A DNA stretch of 64,000 bases, taken from assembly GCA_963677015.1 (NCBI GenBank), contig OY781533.1:496001-560000 (forward strand), read 5' to 3'. A model generated the notes under the pieces. It was not told the origin of the DNA. It saw only the letters and a list, made by a program, of their open reading frames with translations, and ran no database searches. Position 1 is the first letter of the stretch. The number at the start of each line of letters is the position of its first letter. Position numbers and translations under genes: made by a program. Positions 1 to 7,088 of the stretch are shown in pieces. This stretch comes from G963556115 sp963677015. GTDB lineage: Bacteria; Planctomycetota; SZUA-567.

Positions 1-145
1 AATGTTGTTCTGCTAGTTCTCGATTGACCCGGATCATTTTCATTGCCAGAATTGAAAGTCCTTTTTTTTCCAGTCTGTTTATAATCTCTCCGATATAACC
101 GCGGGCAACACAGTCGGGCTTGAGAATTAAAAGAGTTGTCTGCAT
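1..145 (-). CDS. ndk: Nucleoside diphosphate kinase, N-terminal fragment (cut by window edge)
   Basis: The minus strand from 145 down to the window edge encodes an NDK N-terminus: MQTTLLILKPDCVARGYIGE followed by a helix ending in the typical KKGLSILAMKMIR strand. NDK transfers the gamma phosphate from ATP to other nucleoside diphosphates in the cytoplasm. The usual KPDGV is KPDCV here. About 48 residues of a normal ~140-150 are visible; the catalytic His lies outside the window. A GGAG ribosome site sits 6 bases before the ATG. It is the third gene of a minus-strand run after the MnmE-like GTPase and the arylamine N-acetyltransferase, 25 bases downstream of the latter. Confidence 0.88.
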   Translation of the reverse strand, partial: MQTTLLILKPDCVARGYIGEIINRLEKKGLSILAMKMIRVNRELAEQH

Positions 146-170
146 AGTTTCTCCTTGGTGGGTTGTAAAT

Positions 171-971
171 TTACTGTTGTATAAAGTTTTTAAATAAGAT
201 TATAATTTCATTATCTGAAATAGGATATTTAAAATCATCTCTGAGAATTGCTGCAAAATCACTGAGATCAGTTATAAGGTATTTTTCAGATTTTTGCGAG
301 CAAATTCTGTAATACGCATTATTGCGCAGTGAGATAATGTATTCGGGGAATATTTTTGCGAGCACCAGATTTCTTACAAATGTCGCCTGTGGGTGTTTGG
401 ATGAATAAAAATGACTCAGCTCGAAGTCCGGTTCGTAATACTGCTGTTTGCGGAAACGGTATATAATGTAAGGCGGTTCTGAATCTTTTAGCAGTTCAAG
501 ATTATATGTGCCTGCTGATACTTCGCGCACTCTGTAAGCTTGTCCGGTTGTTGACTTATGTATACTTCCGTCGAGAGGCAGGGGTAAATTTGGTGTAAGA
601 TAGCCATTGCCGACATCAAGCAGGTATTCCGTTGAATCATAGCGGAGTATTGTTATGCGGTGAGTGAGCGGGGTTATTTCGGTACTATTATGTAGTATTC
701 GTGCCAGTAGAGCCGTTACGTCAAGTTGCAGCTCCTGCAGTGCCAGAAAGAGTAGTTTGTTATGCTCAAAGCAGTAACCGCCTTTACCTGAAATAACTAT
801 TTTTTCTATCAGTGAATGTAAATCCAGCGGGAGGGGACTATGCAGAAGAACCGGTATACTGCTGAAGGGAAAGGTGGCTGGATGTCTGCATACAATATTT
901 TTGACGCATTCGAAATCCGGCTGTGGTTTATTGATCTGCAATGCCTGGAAGTATTTAGTCAGTTTGTTCAT
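171..971 (-). CDS. nat: Arylamine N-acetyltransferase family protein
   Basis: Cytoplasmic enzyme that moves an acetyl (or other acyl) group from CoA to arylamines or related amines through a cysteine intermediate. The catalytic triad is visible in order and at family spacing: Cys67 in GKGGYCFEHN, His104 in LTHRITIL and Asp119 in LLDVGNG. The length, 266 residues, is close to the usual 260-280. The start is supported by AGGAG about 8 bases upstream. The first 17 bases overlap the end of the upstream MnmE-like gene, so the two are probably translationally coupled. The physiological substrate cannot be read from sequence; some relatives act in amide synthase steps rather than detoxification. Confidence 0.85.
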   Translation of the reverse strand: MNKLTKYFQALQINKPQPDFECVKNIVCRHPATFPFSSIPVLLHSPLPLDLHSLIEKIVISGKGGYCFEHNKLLFLALQELQLDVTALLARILHNSTEITPLTHRITILRYDSTEYLLDVGNGYLTPNLPLPLDGSIHKSTTGQAYRVREVSAGTYNLELLKDSEPPYIIYRFRKQQYYEPDFELSHFYSSKHPQATFVRNLVLAKIFPEYIISLRNNAYYRICSQKSEKYLITDLSDFAAILRDDFKYPISDNEIIILFKNFIQQ

Positions 972-1953
972 TGCCGGTACTCCTGTTGTGCGTGAAGAGC
1001 AGGGCTATTTCCTGCAAAAGTCTGTTTACACCGGTGTTGCCGGTGCAGGATATCTGTAGCGGCTGCGGCAGGTTGTATTTTTTAAATGCCGTGGCTATCC
1101 GGTTTTTTTGTTCACAGTCACATTTGTTGATAACCGGTAATATCCTGGCATTATTACAGTTTTTAACGGCGTCGAGTGCCTGCAGGTCTTCAGATGCGAA
1201 TTCGCGTGAGCCATCAAACAGCAGTAGAATAACATCAGCGGTAGTTAAAAGTTTCTCTGCTCTGTTTATGGCTTCAGTCTCTGATATCCCGGCATCACTG
1301 CGGAAGCCTGCTGTATCAATAATGTGTGTGTAATATCCGGAAATATCAATATAGTCCCGTACGGCATCACGGGTGGTTCCGGCTACAGTACTTACCAGAA
1401 CCCTTTCGAAACCGCAGAGTAGATTGAGTAGAGAGCTTTTGCCGACATTGGGCGCACCGGCAAGAACAACTATTCTCGGCTGCATGATATCAACAATCTC
1501 TTCCAGGTTGGCCTCTTCAGCATTATCAAGCTTCTGTAGTGTCTGCAGGCATTTGTATGCCTGAATATCGGTGCGGGTATGGGGGAGAAGTGACTGAATA
1601 TAGCTTCGGGTATTGTTCTCCATATTAACCAGAGGGTTGGTCTTTGATTCGGTAAACCCTAGAGAGCGGTAATAATCGAGTAGAGCCAGGGCTGAAGCAC
1701 TGCCACCGTGACCGGTGATAATACGTATTTCCGGGCTGTAGGCAGCGATTACAATTTCATCTATGACTGAAGCTGTTTTGCTGTCGATTACTACATCATA
1801 TATGAGTTCCCCCGTATGCAGCGGTTGGCTGCGTGTTGTCAGCCTGGGGAGAGTATTGTCAATAAGCTGCATATCGGTAGCGGTTCCGGTGATAATAAGT
1901 GCGGAGATACCTCCTCTGCCGAGGTTTGTTGCCAGATGAATTGTTCGCTGCAT
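955..1953 (-). CDS. MnmE-like (TrmE family) GTPase, shortened
   Basis: A GTPase of the TrmE/MnmE group with 332 residues; true MnmE has about 450. The N-terminal part (residues 1-95) resembles the MnmE dimerisation domain, including NLGRGGISALIITG and an HGG segment. The G domain is complete: GAPNVGKS at 166-173, TTRD at 193-196 (the K-loop/switch I region), DTAG at 213-216 and NKCD at 276-279. The helical domain is much reduced, and the protein stops right after the G domain, so the C-terminal helices and the CxGK-type motif needed by MnmE for the wobble-uridine reaction are absent. It is therefore better read as a divergent paralogue than as the tRNA-modifying enzyme. It overlaps the acetyltransferase gene by 17 bases. 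Confidence 0.75.
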   Translation of the reverse strand: MQRTIHLATNLGRGGISALIITGTATDMQLIDNTLPRLTTRSQPLHTGELIYDVVIDSKTASVIDEIVIAAYSPEIRIITGHGGSASALALLDYYRSLGFTESKTNPLVNMENNTRSYIQSLLPHTRTDIQAYKCLQTLQKLDNAEEANLEEIVDIMQPRIVVLAGAPNVGKSSLLNLLCGFERVLVSTVAGTTRDAVRDYIDISGYYTHIIDTAGFRSDAGISETEAINRAEKLLTTADVILLLFDGSREFASEDLQALDAVKNCNNARILPVINKCDCEQKNRIATAFKKYNLPQPLQISCTGNTGVNRLLQEIALLFTHNRSTGNEQTD

Positions 1954-2070
1954 AGTGCTCTCTTTGTCTGTATGCCGGTAATAAATTTACTCCTGTATTT
2001 TAACTGGGAAAACGGAAAAGATCAAGTATAGAGCTGTATTATGGGTTAGAAAGCTAGCAGGCGAATTATC

Positions 2071-2099
2071 TTGCAATGTTAATTTTATTCTGTTAAAAT
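2071..2099 (+). promoter_or_regulatory. Probable promoter of glgA
   Basis: TTGCAA (2071-2076), a 17-base spacer, then TAAAAT (2094-2099) with TG just upstream of the -10. It lies about 90 bases before the glgA start. Seen by eye only. Confidence 0.4.
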
Positions 2100-2187
2100 T
2101 CGAAGATAGATATATAATCAAAGATTTACTTGTGTTGTGTAGCTGGTATTTGCAGAGTTGACAGGTATAGAAAGTGCATAAATAGTC

Positions 2188-3651
2188 ATGTATATTACAA
2201 TGATAAGTTCGGAAATGAGTCCGGCGGCAAAGGTTGGCGGATTAGCGGATGTTGTTAGCGCCCTTTCACGGGAGATGACTGGTCGTGGACATAAGGTTGA
2301 GGTCGTGCTTCCGATGTATTCCTGTATGCGCTATGATCAGATAGAGGACCTGCACTGTGTTTATGAGGAGTTATGGGTGCCGCATTATGATCAGTGGCGT
2401 CCGGAGAAGGTCTTTGAAGGCAGAGTGAATGGGGTCTATACTTACTTTATAACCTGCTCTGAGTATACCCAGCGTGAAGCTATCTATGGTTTTGATAATG
2501 ATATGGACCTTTTTGCCTATTTCTCGCGCGCCGCACTTGAGTTTATGTTCAAGACCGGTAGAAAGCCGGATATTATTCACTGTCATGACTGGGGATCCGG
2601 TCTTGTTCCTGTAGTGTATTATGAGATATATAATGGTCTGGGGTGGAATAACTCCCGGGTGGTCTTTACAATTCATAATAATGAATGTCAGGGGCAGTGC
2701 TGGTATGGCGGGCAGCTGCTGGATATGATCGGTATTGATTATGCGGCGGTCGCCAACCCGAGCAAGCTTCAGGATCCCAACCGTCCTGATTGTATAAATA
2801 TGATGAAGGGAGCGTTTGTTTATTCTAATTTCATCACTACTGTGTCTCCAACCTTTGCCGGTGAACTCAAGACCAGGGAGTTCGGACGCGGACTTGATCC
2901 GATTCTCAATAAATTTTCGGAGAAATTCGGCGGGGTTATTAATGGTATAGATTATAATGCCTGGAATCCGGCTACCGACAGAGCGCTACGTGCTAACTAC
3001 TCTGCAACTGATATTGATAAAAAGTATGAGAATAAATCGGCACTGCGGGAGTGGCTGCATCTGAGTGATGAGTGGAAGCCGATCGTTGCCTGTGTAACCA
3101 GACTTACGGCGCAGAAAGGGGTGCATCTGCTCAAACATGCTATTAACTATACTCTTGCCAAACACGGGCAGTTTGTGCTTCTTGGTGATTCGCCTGATCC
3201 GAAGATCAATGAAGAATTCTGGGCGTTGAAGAATAAGCTTGAAGATAATAAGGATGTGCATATGTGGCTGGGATATCATGAAGATCTTTCACATATGATA
3301 TATGCCGGAAGTGATATATTTGTGATTCCGTCAATGTTTGAGCCATGTGGTCTGACACAGATGATCTCGCTGCGCTATGGTACGGTGCCGGTGGTACGTA
3401 AAACCGGCGGTCTGGCTGATACTGTCTTTGATGTTGATCATTCTGGAAAGGGACTGGCTAATTCCAATGGTTATGTTTTTGAAGGAATCCGTGAGCATGA
3501 TCTGGAATATGGGCTCAGCCGGGCAATAGACTGCTGGTTCAATCATCCTGATACTTTCCGTAAACTGGCTGTTAACGGTATGCATTATGATTACTCCTGG
3601 ACCGGTCCTGGAAATGATTATGAAAATATTTATAACTTCATTAAGGTTTGA
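2188..3651 (+). CDS. glgA: Glycogen synthase (ADP-glucose type, GT5)
   Basis: Transfers glucose from a nucleotide sugar to the non-reducing end of an alpha-1,4-glucan, building storage glycogen in the cytoplasm. The 487 residues match the GT5 family length. Diagnostic motifs are the N-terminal KVGGLADVVSALSREM (ADP-glucose binding), the TIHNN segment near residue 165, GVINGIDYNAWNP near 250, and the C-terminal nucleotide/acceptor motif PSMFEPCGLTQM with TGGLADTV near 390-415. No other glycogen gene (glgC, glgB, glgP) is in the window. The next gene, for an HPr-like protein, starts 62 bases downstream of the stop, so they may share a transcript and link carbon storage with phosphotransfer signalling (inference). 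Confidence 0.95.
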   Translation: MYITMISSEMSPAAKVGGLADVVSALSREMTGRGHKVEVVLPMYSCMRYDQIEDLHCVYEELWVPHYDQWRPEKVFEGRVNGVYTYFITCSEYTQREAIYGFDNDMDLFAYFSRAALEFMFKTGRKPDIIHCHDWGSGLVPVVYYEIYNGLGWNNSRVVFTIHNNECQGQCWYGGQLLDMIGIDYAAVANPSKLQDPNRPDCINMMKGAFVYSNFITTVSPTFAGELKTREFGRGLDPILNKFSEKFGGVINGIDYNAWNPATDRALRANYSATDIDKKYENKSALREWLHLSDEWKPIVACVTRLTAQKGVHLLKHAINYTLAKHGQFVLLGDSPDPKINEEFWALKNKLEDNKDVHMWLGYHEDLSHMIYAGSDIFVIPSMFEPCGLTQMISLRYGTVPVVRKTGGLADTVFDVDHSGKGLANSNGYVFEGIREHDLEYGLSRAIDCWFNHPDTFRKLAVNGMHYDYSWTGPGNDYENIYNFIKV

Positions 3652-3713
3652 TACTATTTTTAACCGATATTATAGAGAAAGAACGAGATATTTTATTTCG
3701 TATTGAGGATATT

Positions 3714-3989
3714 ATGAAGGCCGAAGGAAAAACAAAACTTATAAATGCGCATGGCTTTCATGTAAGACCAAGCACCACCTTTGCTTCATTGGCTGGGAAG
3801 TTTAAGTCAAACATTGAAGTCTCGGCTGATGGGGGGGCTCCGGTCGATGGAAAAGCGATAATAATGCTCATGACACTAGGTGCGAGTATGGGGGCGGAAA
3901 TAACCGTAACTGCCAGTGGTGAAGATGCTGAAGAGGCGGTAGCGGCACTGGTGGCACATATTGATGACAGCTTTGGAGGTATTCCGTGA
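3714..3989 (+). CDS. HPr-family phosphocarrier protein
   Basis: A 91-residue HPr-like protein. The active-site segment HGFHVRPS places the phosphorylatable histidine at His16 with the partner Arg18. The position that in classical HPr carries regulatory Ser46 (K-S-I) is K47-A48-I49, so the HPr-kinase serine is replaced by alanine. The start at 3714 is chosen because GAGG lies 5 bases upstream and the product matches the family length; an upstream in-frame start would add an unlikely tail. The gene overlaps the following GNAT gene by 4 bases (GTGA). No enzyme I or EII is nearby, so it may act in a regulatory (NPr-like) phosphorelay rather than sugar uptake. Confidence 0.88.
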   Translation: MKAEGKTKLINAHGFHVRPSTTFASLAGKFKSNIEVSADGGAPVDGKAIIMLMTLGASMGAEITVTASGEDAEEAVAALVAHIDDSFGGIP

Positions 3990-4450
3990 AGCGTGAAGAT
4001 GCTGGCAATGCTCTGATTTTTCGTGAAATTCAAGGAGATATGGAGCGTCTTGTTGTCGGTAATCTGCTTGAGTCTTCTTTTGCGCCGATGAAGGATCGAG
4101 AGGCTGCGGAGCGTTTTATAAAAGTTCTTCCTGATGTGGCAAAGCTCTGGGTGCTTGATATTGAAGGGTCCATTTCAGGTACGCTGAGTGCTAATCCTGT
4201 GCCGAATAAGGATGGTGTCTGGATGTTAAATAATTTTTCAGTGGCTCCGTATTGGCGTAAAGGTGGTCTGGGGCGCTTTATGCTGGAAAATTGTTTTGAA
4301 TATCTGCGTCAGCAGGGGTGTCGGATAGTTGTGGTGCTGCTTCATCCCGAACTTGCCGCCGCGGAACAGCTTTTTCTGAAAGAACTTGAGTTCACCGCGA
4401 TACGTGAAGAGGGTAGTAAAGGGGTTTACCTGGCTTCTTTAAAATTCTAG
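3986..4450 (+). CDS. GNAT family N-acetyltransferase
   Basis: A 154-residue acetyl-CoA-dependent acetyltransferase of unknown substrate. The GNAT core is seen as the beta-4 strand MLNNFSVAPYWRKGGLGRFML, which carries an R-K-G-G-L-G acetyl-CoA pyrophosphate loop of the Q/RxxGxG/A type, followed by helix 3 and the GCRIVVVLLHPE strand. It uses a GTG start that overlaps the HPr stop as GTGA, so translation is coupled to the HPr gene. The pairing may mean that acetylation and phosphotransfer are connected, but nothing in the sequence fixes the target. Confidence 0.78.
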   Translation: MKREDAGNALIFREIQGDMERLVVGNLLESSFAPMKDREAAERFIKVLPDVAKLWVLDIEGSISGTLSANPVPNKDGVWMLNNFSVAPYWRKGGLGRFMLENCFEYLRQQGCRIVVVLLHPELAAAEQLFLKELEFTAIREEGSKGVYLASLKF

Positions 4451-4492
4451 ATCACATAAAGACTGAGGTGTGAAATCATAATAAAGTATTGG

Positions 4493-4516
4493 CAGGCGTA
4501 TGGGCCTGTTTTTTTT
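4493..4516 (+). terminator. Rho-independent terminator after the GNAT gene
   Basis: A 5-bp stem CAGGC/GCCTG with a 6-base loop, followed directly by a run of eight T. Confidence 0.7.
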
Positions 4517-4556
4517 ATTATCATTGGTAATAAATAATAGTTATAAGTGTTTTTAA

Positions 4557-4593
4557 TAATAAAACAGAGAGTGTTGTGCTCTCTGTTTTATTA
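4557..4593. terminator. Bidirectional terminator between convergent genes
   Basis: Perfect 15-bp inverted repeat (arms 4557-4571 and 4579-4593, 7-base loop) whose AT-rich outer part gives a U-rich tail on both strands. It sits between the GNAT gene and the end of grpE. Confidence 0.8.
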
Positions 4594-4621
4594 TTAAAAT
4601 TTATATTGAATGACAAAACGT

Positions 4622-5308
4622 TTACTGATCAGCAGCTACTACAACTTTTGCCGGGCGCAGAACGAAGTCATTTATCATATAACCTGACTGGAACACTTCG
4701 ACTACTGAGTTAGGTTCGGCGCCTGGCATAGGTATCATCGTCATGGCTTCATGATATACCGGATTGAAAGGTTTGCCCTGAGCATCAATTTCTACTACTC
4801 CGGCTTTTGAGAGTGACTTCCACATGTTCTCTCTGACCAGTTTCGCCCCATCATGAATAATTTCATAGGAGTCATTTTTTTCGCCTTCACTGATTGCGCG
4901 GTCCAGATCATCAAACGCCGGCAGGAATTCTTTGAGAAAATCCGCCAGAGCTTCGCGTTTCCATTGAGCTTTTTCCCGGGTGATGCGTTTACGGAAATTA
5001 TCAAATTCAGCGGCTGTCTTTAGAGCCAGCGCTTTGTAATCCGGTTCATTGCTGGCAGCTGTCTCAGTTGGCTCTACTTCTATTTCTACTGCGACCTTGT
5101 CTGTCTCATCTTTAATTTCGGTGTCAACCTCCGGAGTTAGAGCTCCTTCTTCAGCAATTTTCTTGGACTCCGCGTAAGCGTTTGCTGCTGCTTTGGCGTG
5201 AGCATTTTTGGGCTTTTTAACTTCATCTTCAATATTTATGGCTGCAGGATCACCGGTGCCTTCGTCTTGCGGTGCGGGATCGTTGACTATTTCTTCATTA
5301 TCTGTCAT
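4622..5308 (-). CDS. grpE: GrpE nucleotide exchange factor
   Basis: Co-chaperone that releases ADP from DnaK. The conserved core begins near residue 90 with ALKTAAEFDNFRKRITREK (coiled-coil dimer helix) and continues through FLPAFDDLDRAI and the C-terminal beta domain VYHEAMTMIPMP...VVEVFQSGYMINDFVLRPAKVVVA, all typical of GrpE. A long acidic, low-complexity N-terminus precedes it. I prefer the ATG at 5308 because a purine-rich GAAAGAGAG lies upstream of it; an in-frame ATG at 5332 has no ribosome site. It is followed downstream on the same strand by nothing but a terminator, and preceded by dnaJ, so dnaJ-grpE are co-oriented. dnaK is not in the window. Confidence 0.95.
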   Translation of the reverse strand: MTDNEEIVNDPAPQDEGTGDPAAINIEDEVKKPKNAHAKAAANAYAESKKIAEEGALTPEVDTEIKDETDKVAVEIEVEPTETAASNEPDYKALALKTAAEFDNFRKRITREKAQWKREALADFLKEFLPAFDDLDRAISEGEKNDSYEIIHDGAKLVRENMWKSLSKAGVVEIDAQGKPFNPVYHEAMTMIPMPGAEPNSVVEVFQSGYMINDFVLRPAKVVVAADQ

Positions 5309-5426
5309 GGTTCTGTTTCTCTCTTTCTTCATCAGTAATGACGATGAAAATATATGTTAAATTTAAATGTTGTTTTCAGCTTCCTGCTTTACTGGAGTTC
5401 AGGAGCCGGTGTAATGGTCCGTTGGT

Positions 5427-6575
5427 TTATTCATCTGAGAAGTAGTTCTTAATGGATTCCATTACACTCTTTCGCCTGGATGAGACATTTGTGTCGTCCA
5501 GTTCGGCGAGTTCCCGGTACAGTTCCTCCTGCTTGCGGCTGAGTTTTTTAGGTATTTCTACAATGATTTGTACAATTTCATCACCATCACCGTAGCCGCG
5601 CATGCTTGGGAAGCCCTGTCCGCGCAAGCGGTATATCTGTCCGCTCTGTGTACCTTTATTAATTTTTACCTTGGCTTTGCCTTTGAGTGTAGGGACCTCA
5701 ATCTCAGCGCCGAGTGCCGCCTGCGCTACAGTGATTGGAATTTCACAGACGATATCATTGCCGTTACGGTGGAAGAATTCGTCCTCGGCAACGAAGATGT
5801 AACAGAACAGGTCACCTCTTGGACCGCCATTGGTGCTTGGCTCTCCTTCATCCGGGATGCGTAGTCTGGTTCCATCCTCTACACCTGCCGGGATGTTGAC
5901 CTTGATTCTGACGGTTTTGGGCTTTACGCCGGTACCGGAGCAGCTCTTGCAGGGATTATCTATTACCTGACCTTCACCATGACATTTTGGGCAGGTTGTC
6001 TGTACGGAAAAGAAGCCTTGTGTCTGATGGATCTGTCCGCTGCCGCCGCAGGTCGGGCAGCGTTTGGGAGTTGCTCCTTCGGCTGCACCGGAACCTTTAC
6101 AGGTGTCACATAGTTCATTACGGTTGAGTTCTATCGTTTTGCTGCAACCGAAAGCTGATTCCTTGAAGGTAATATTGACGCGGCATTTCAGTGAATTTCC
6201 CGGACGAACTCTTCTGCCGCCACCCCCGCCGCCCATGCCGCCGAAGATGCCGTCAAATACTGAGCCGCCACCGCCGCCGAAAATATCGGAGAAGTGTGAG
6301 AAAATATCCTCGAAATTTGAGAATTCCGCTCCACCGCTACCGGCTCCGCCGGATACACCCTGGTGACCGAAACGGTCATAGCGGGCGCGCTTGTCATTGT
6401 CATGGAGTACTTCATAGGCTTCTGCGGCCTCTTTGAACTTCTCCTCCGCCTCCTTGTCACCGGGATTCTTATCCGGATGATACTTCATAGCAAGTTTGCG
6501 GTATTTACGCTTGATTTCGTCCTGAGTAGCATCTTTGGCTACTCCCAGGACTTCGTAATAATCTCTCTTTGCCAT
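5427..6575 (-). CDS. dnaJ: Chaperone DnaJ (type I Hsp40)
   Basis: Delivers unfolded substrates to DnaK and stimulates its ATPase. The domains are in class I order: J domain (1-70) with the HPD motif in KYHPDKNPGD, a Gly/Phe-rich region (about 75-120) unusually dense in glycine, and a zinc domain with four CxxCxGxG repeats (CDTCKGSG, CPTCGGSG, CPKCHGEG, CKSCSGTG). The C-terminal substrate-binding domains contain VPTLKGKAKVKI and RLRGQGFP. Length 382 fits the family. The ATG is preceded by AAGG at good spacing. It lies between the small unknown gene and grpE on the same strand. Confidence 0.97.
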   Translation of the reverse strand: MAKRDYYEVLGVAKDATQDEIKRKYRKLAMKYHPDKNPGDKEAEEKFKEAAEAYEVLHDNDKRARYDRFGHQGVSGGAGSGGAEFSNFEDIFSHFSDIFGGGGGSVFDGIFGGMGGGGGGRRVRPGNSLKCRVNITFKESAFGCSKTIELNRNELCDTCKGSGAAEGATPKRCPTCGGSGQIHQTQGFFSVQTTCPKCHGEGQVIDNPCKSCSGTGVKPKTVRIKVNIPAGVEDGTRLRIPDEGEPSTNGGPRGDLFCYIFVAEDEFFHRNGNDIVCEIPITVAQAALGAEIEVPTLKGKAKVKINKGTQSGQIYRLRGQGFPSMRGYGDGDEIVQIIVEIPKKLSRKQEELYRELAELDDTNVSSRRKSVMESIKNYFSDE

Positions 6576-6644
6576 TGTTGTCTACCTTATATAATCTGAT
6601 TGAAAATAATAATCATTTACTTATCTGCTCAATGTTTCGGGTCA

Positions 6645-6881
6645 TCAGTCGATATCCAGCTCAGTTAGCGATTTGCCATCTACGCTTTCTACTTTTACTT
6701 CTGAGGTCTCAAACCAGCCGAGTTCTCCAGCGCTGTTTATACAGCAGACCATATCGAAGTATTTAGGACCGCCTACTCTATTGCCAAGAAAGAAAGCGGG
6801 TTTTTCAATATGTACTCCGAAACCGGTGCCGGCCAGAGCAAATTTCTTTCCTGATTTTAGATGCTTAACTATGGTGACCAC
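6645..6881 (-). CDS. Small hypothetical protein within the chaperone run
   Basis: A 78-residue protein I do not recognise. The GTG start at 6881 is chosen because AAAGGA lies 7 bases upstream; longer versions from TTG have no ribosome site. It has an early KHLKSGKKFALAGTGFGVHI segment and then alternating hydrophobic stretches that look like a small beta-rich fold (FFLGNRVGG, FDMVCCINSAGELGWF). There is no signal peptide or membrane span. It lies between htpG and dnaJ on the same strand, so a stress-linked role is possible but unproven. Confidence 0.55.
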   Translation of the reverse strand: MVTIVKHLKSGKKFALAGTGFGVHIEKPAFFLGNRVGGPKYFDMVCCINSAGELGWFETSEVKVESVDGKSLTELDID

Positions 6882-7003
6882 TTTAGTATCCTTTTTTGTC
6901 TGGCAGGAGGAGTTAATTCTCAACTGCCGCTATTGTATATTATTTGTTATTATAGGTAAATATCCCTTAAAAAGAAGTGTTTTATTATTTCGCTATAACG
7001 ACA

Positions 7004-7038
7004 GGTGCGGTGAGTGCCATTGCTGGCATTCCCGCACC
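7004..7038. terminator. Stem-loop downstream of htpG
   Basis: Outer 7-bp stem GGTGCGG/CCGCACC with a nested TGCCA/TGGCA stem. It could end htpG transcripts on the minus strand, but no clean U-tract follows; a processing or stability element is the alternative. Confidence 0.45.
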
Positions 7039-7088
7039 GTTACCTTCTTTATATTCTCTGTCTGCAGCGGGCAGGACAGTGGATGGGA

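Noticed and set aside
6064..6366. Proline-rich frame opposite dnaJ
   Set aside because: Antisense shadow of the Gly-rich region of dnaJ.
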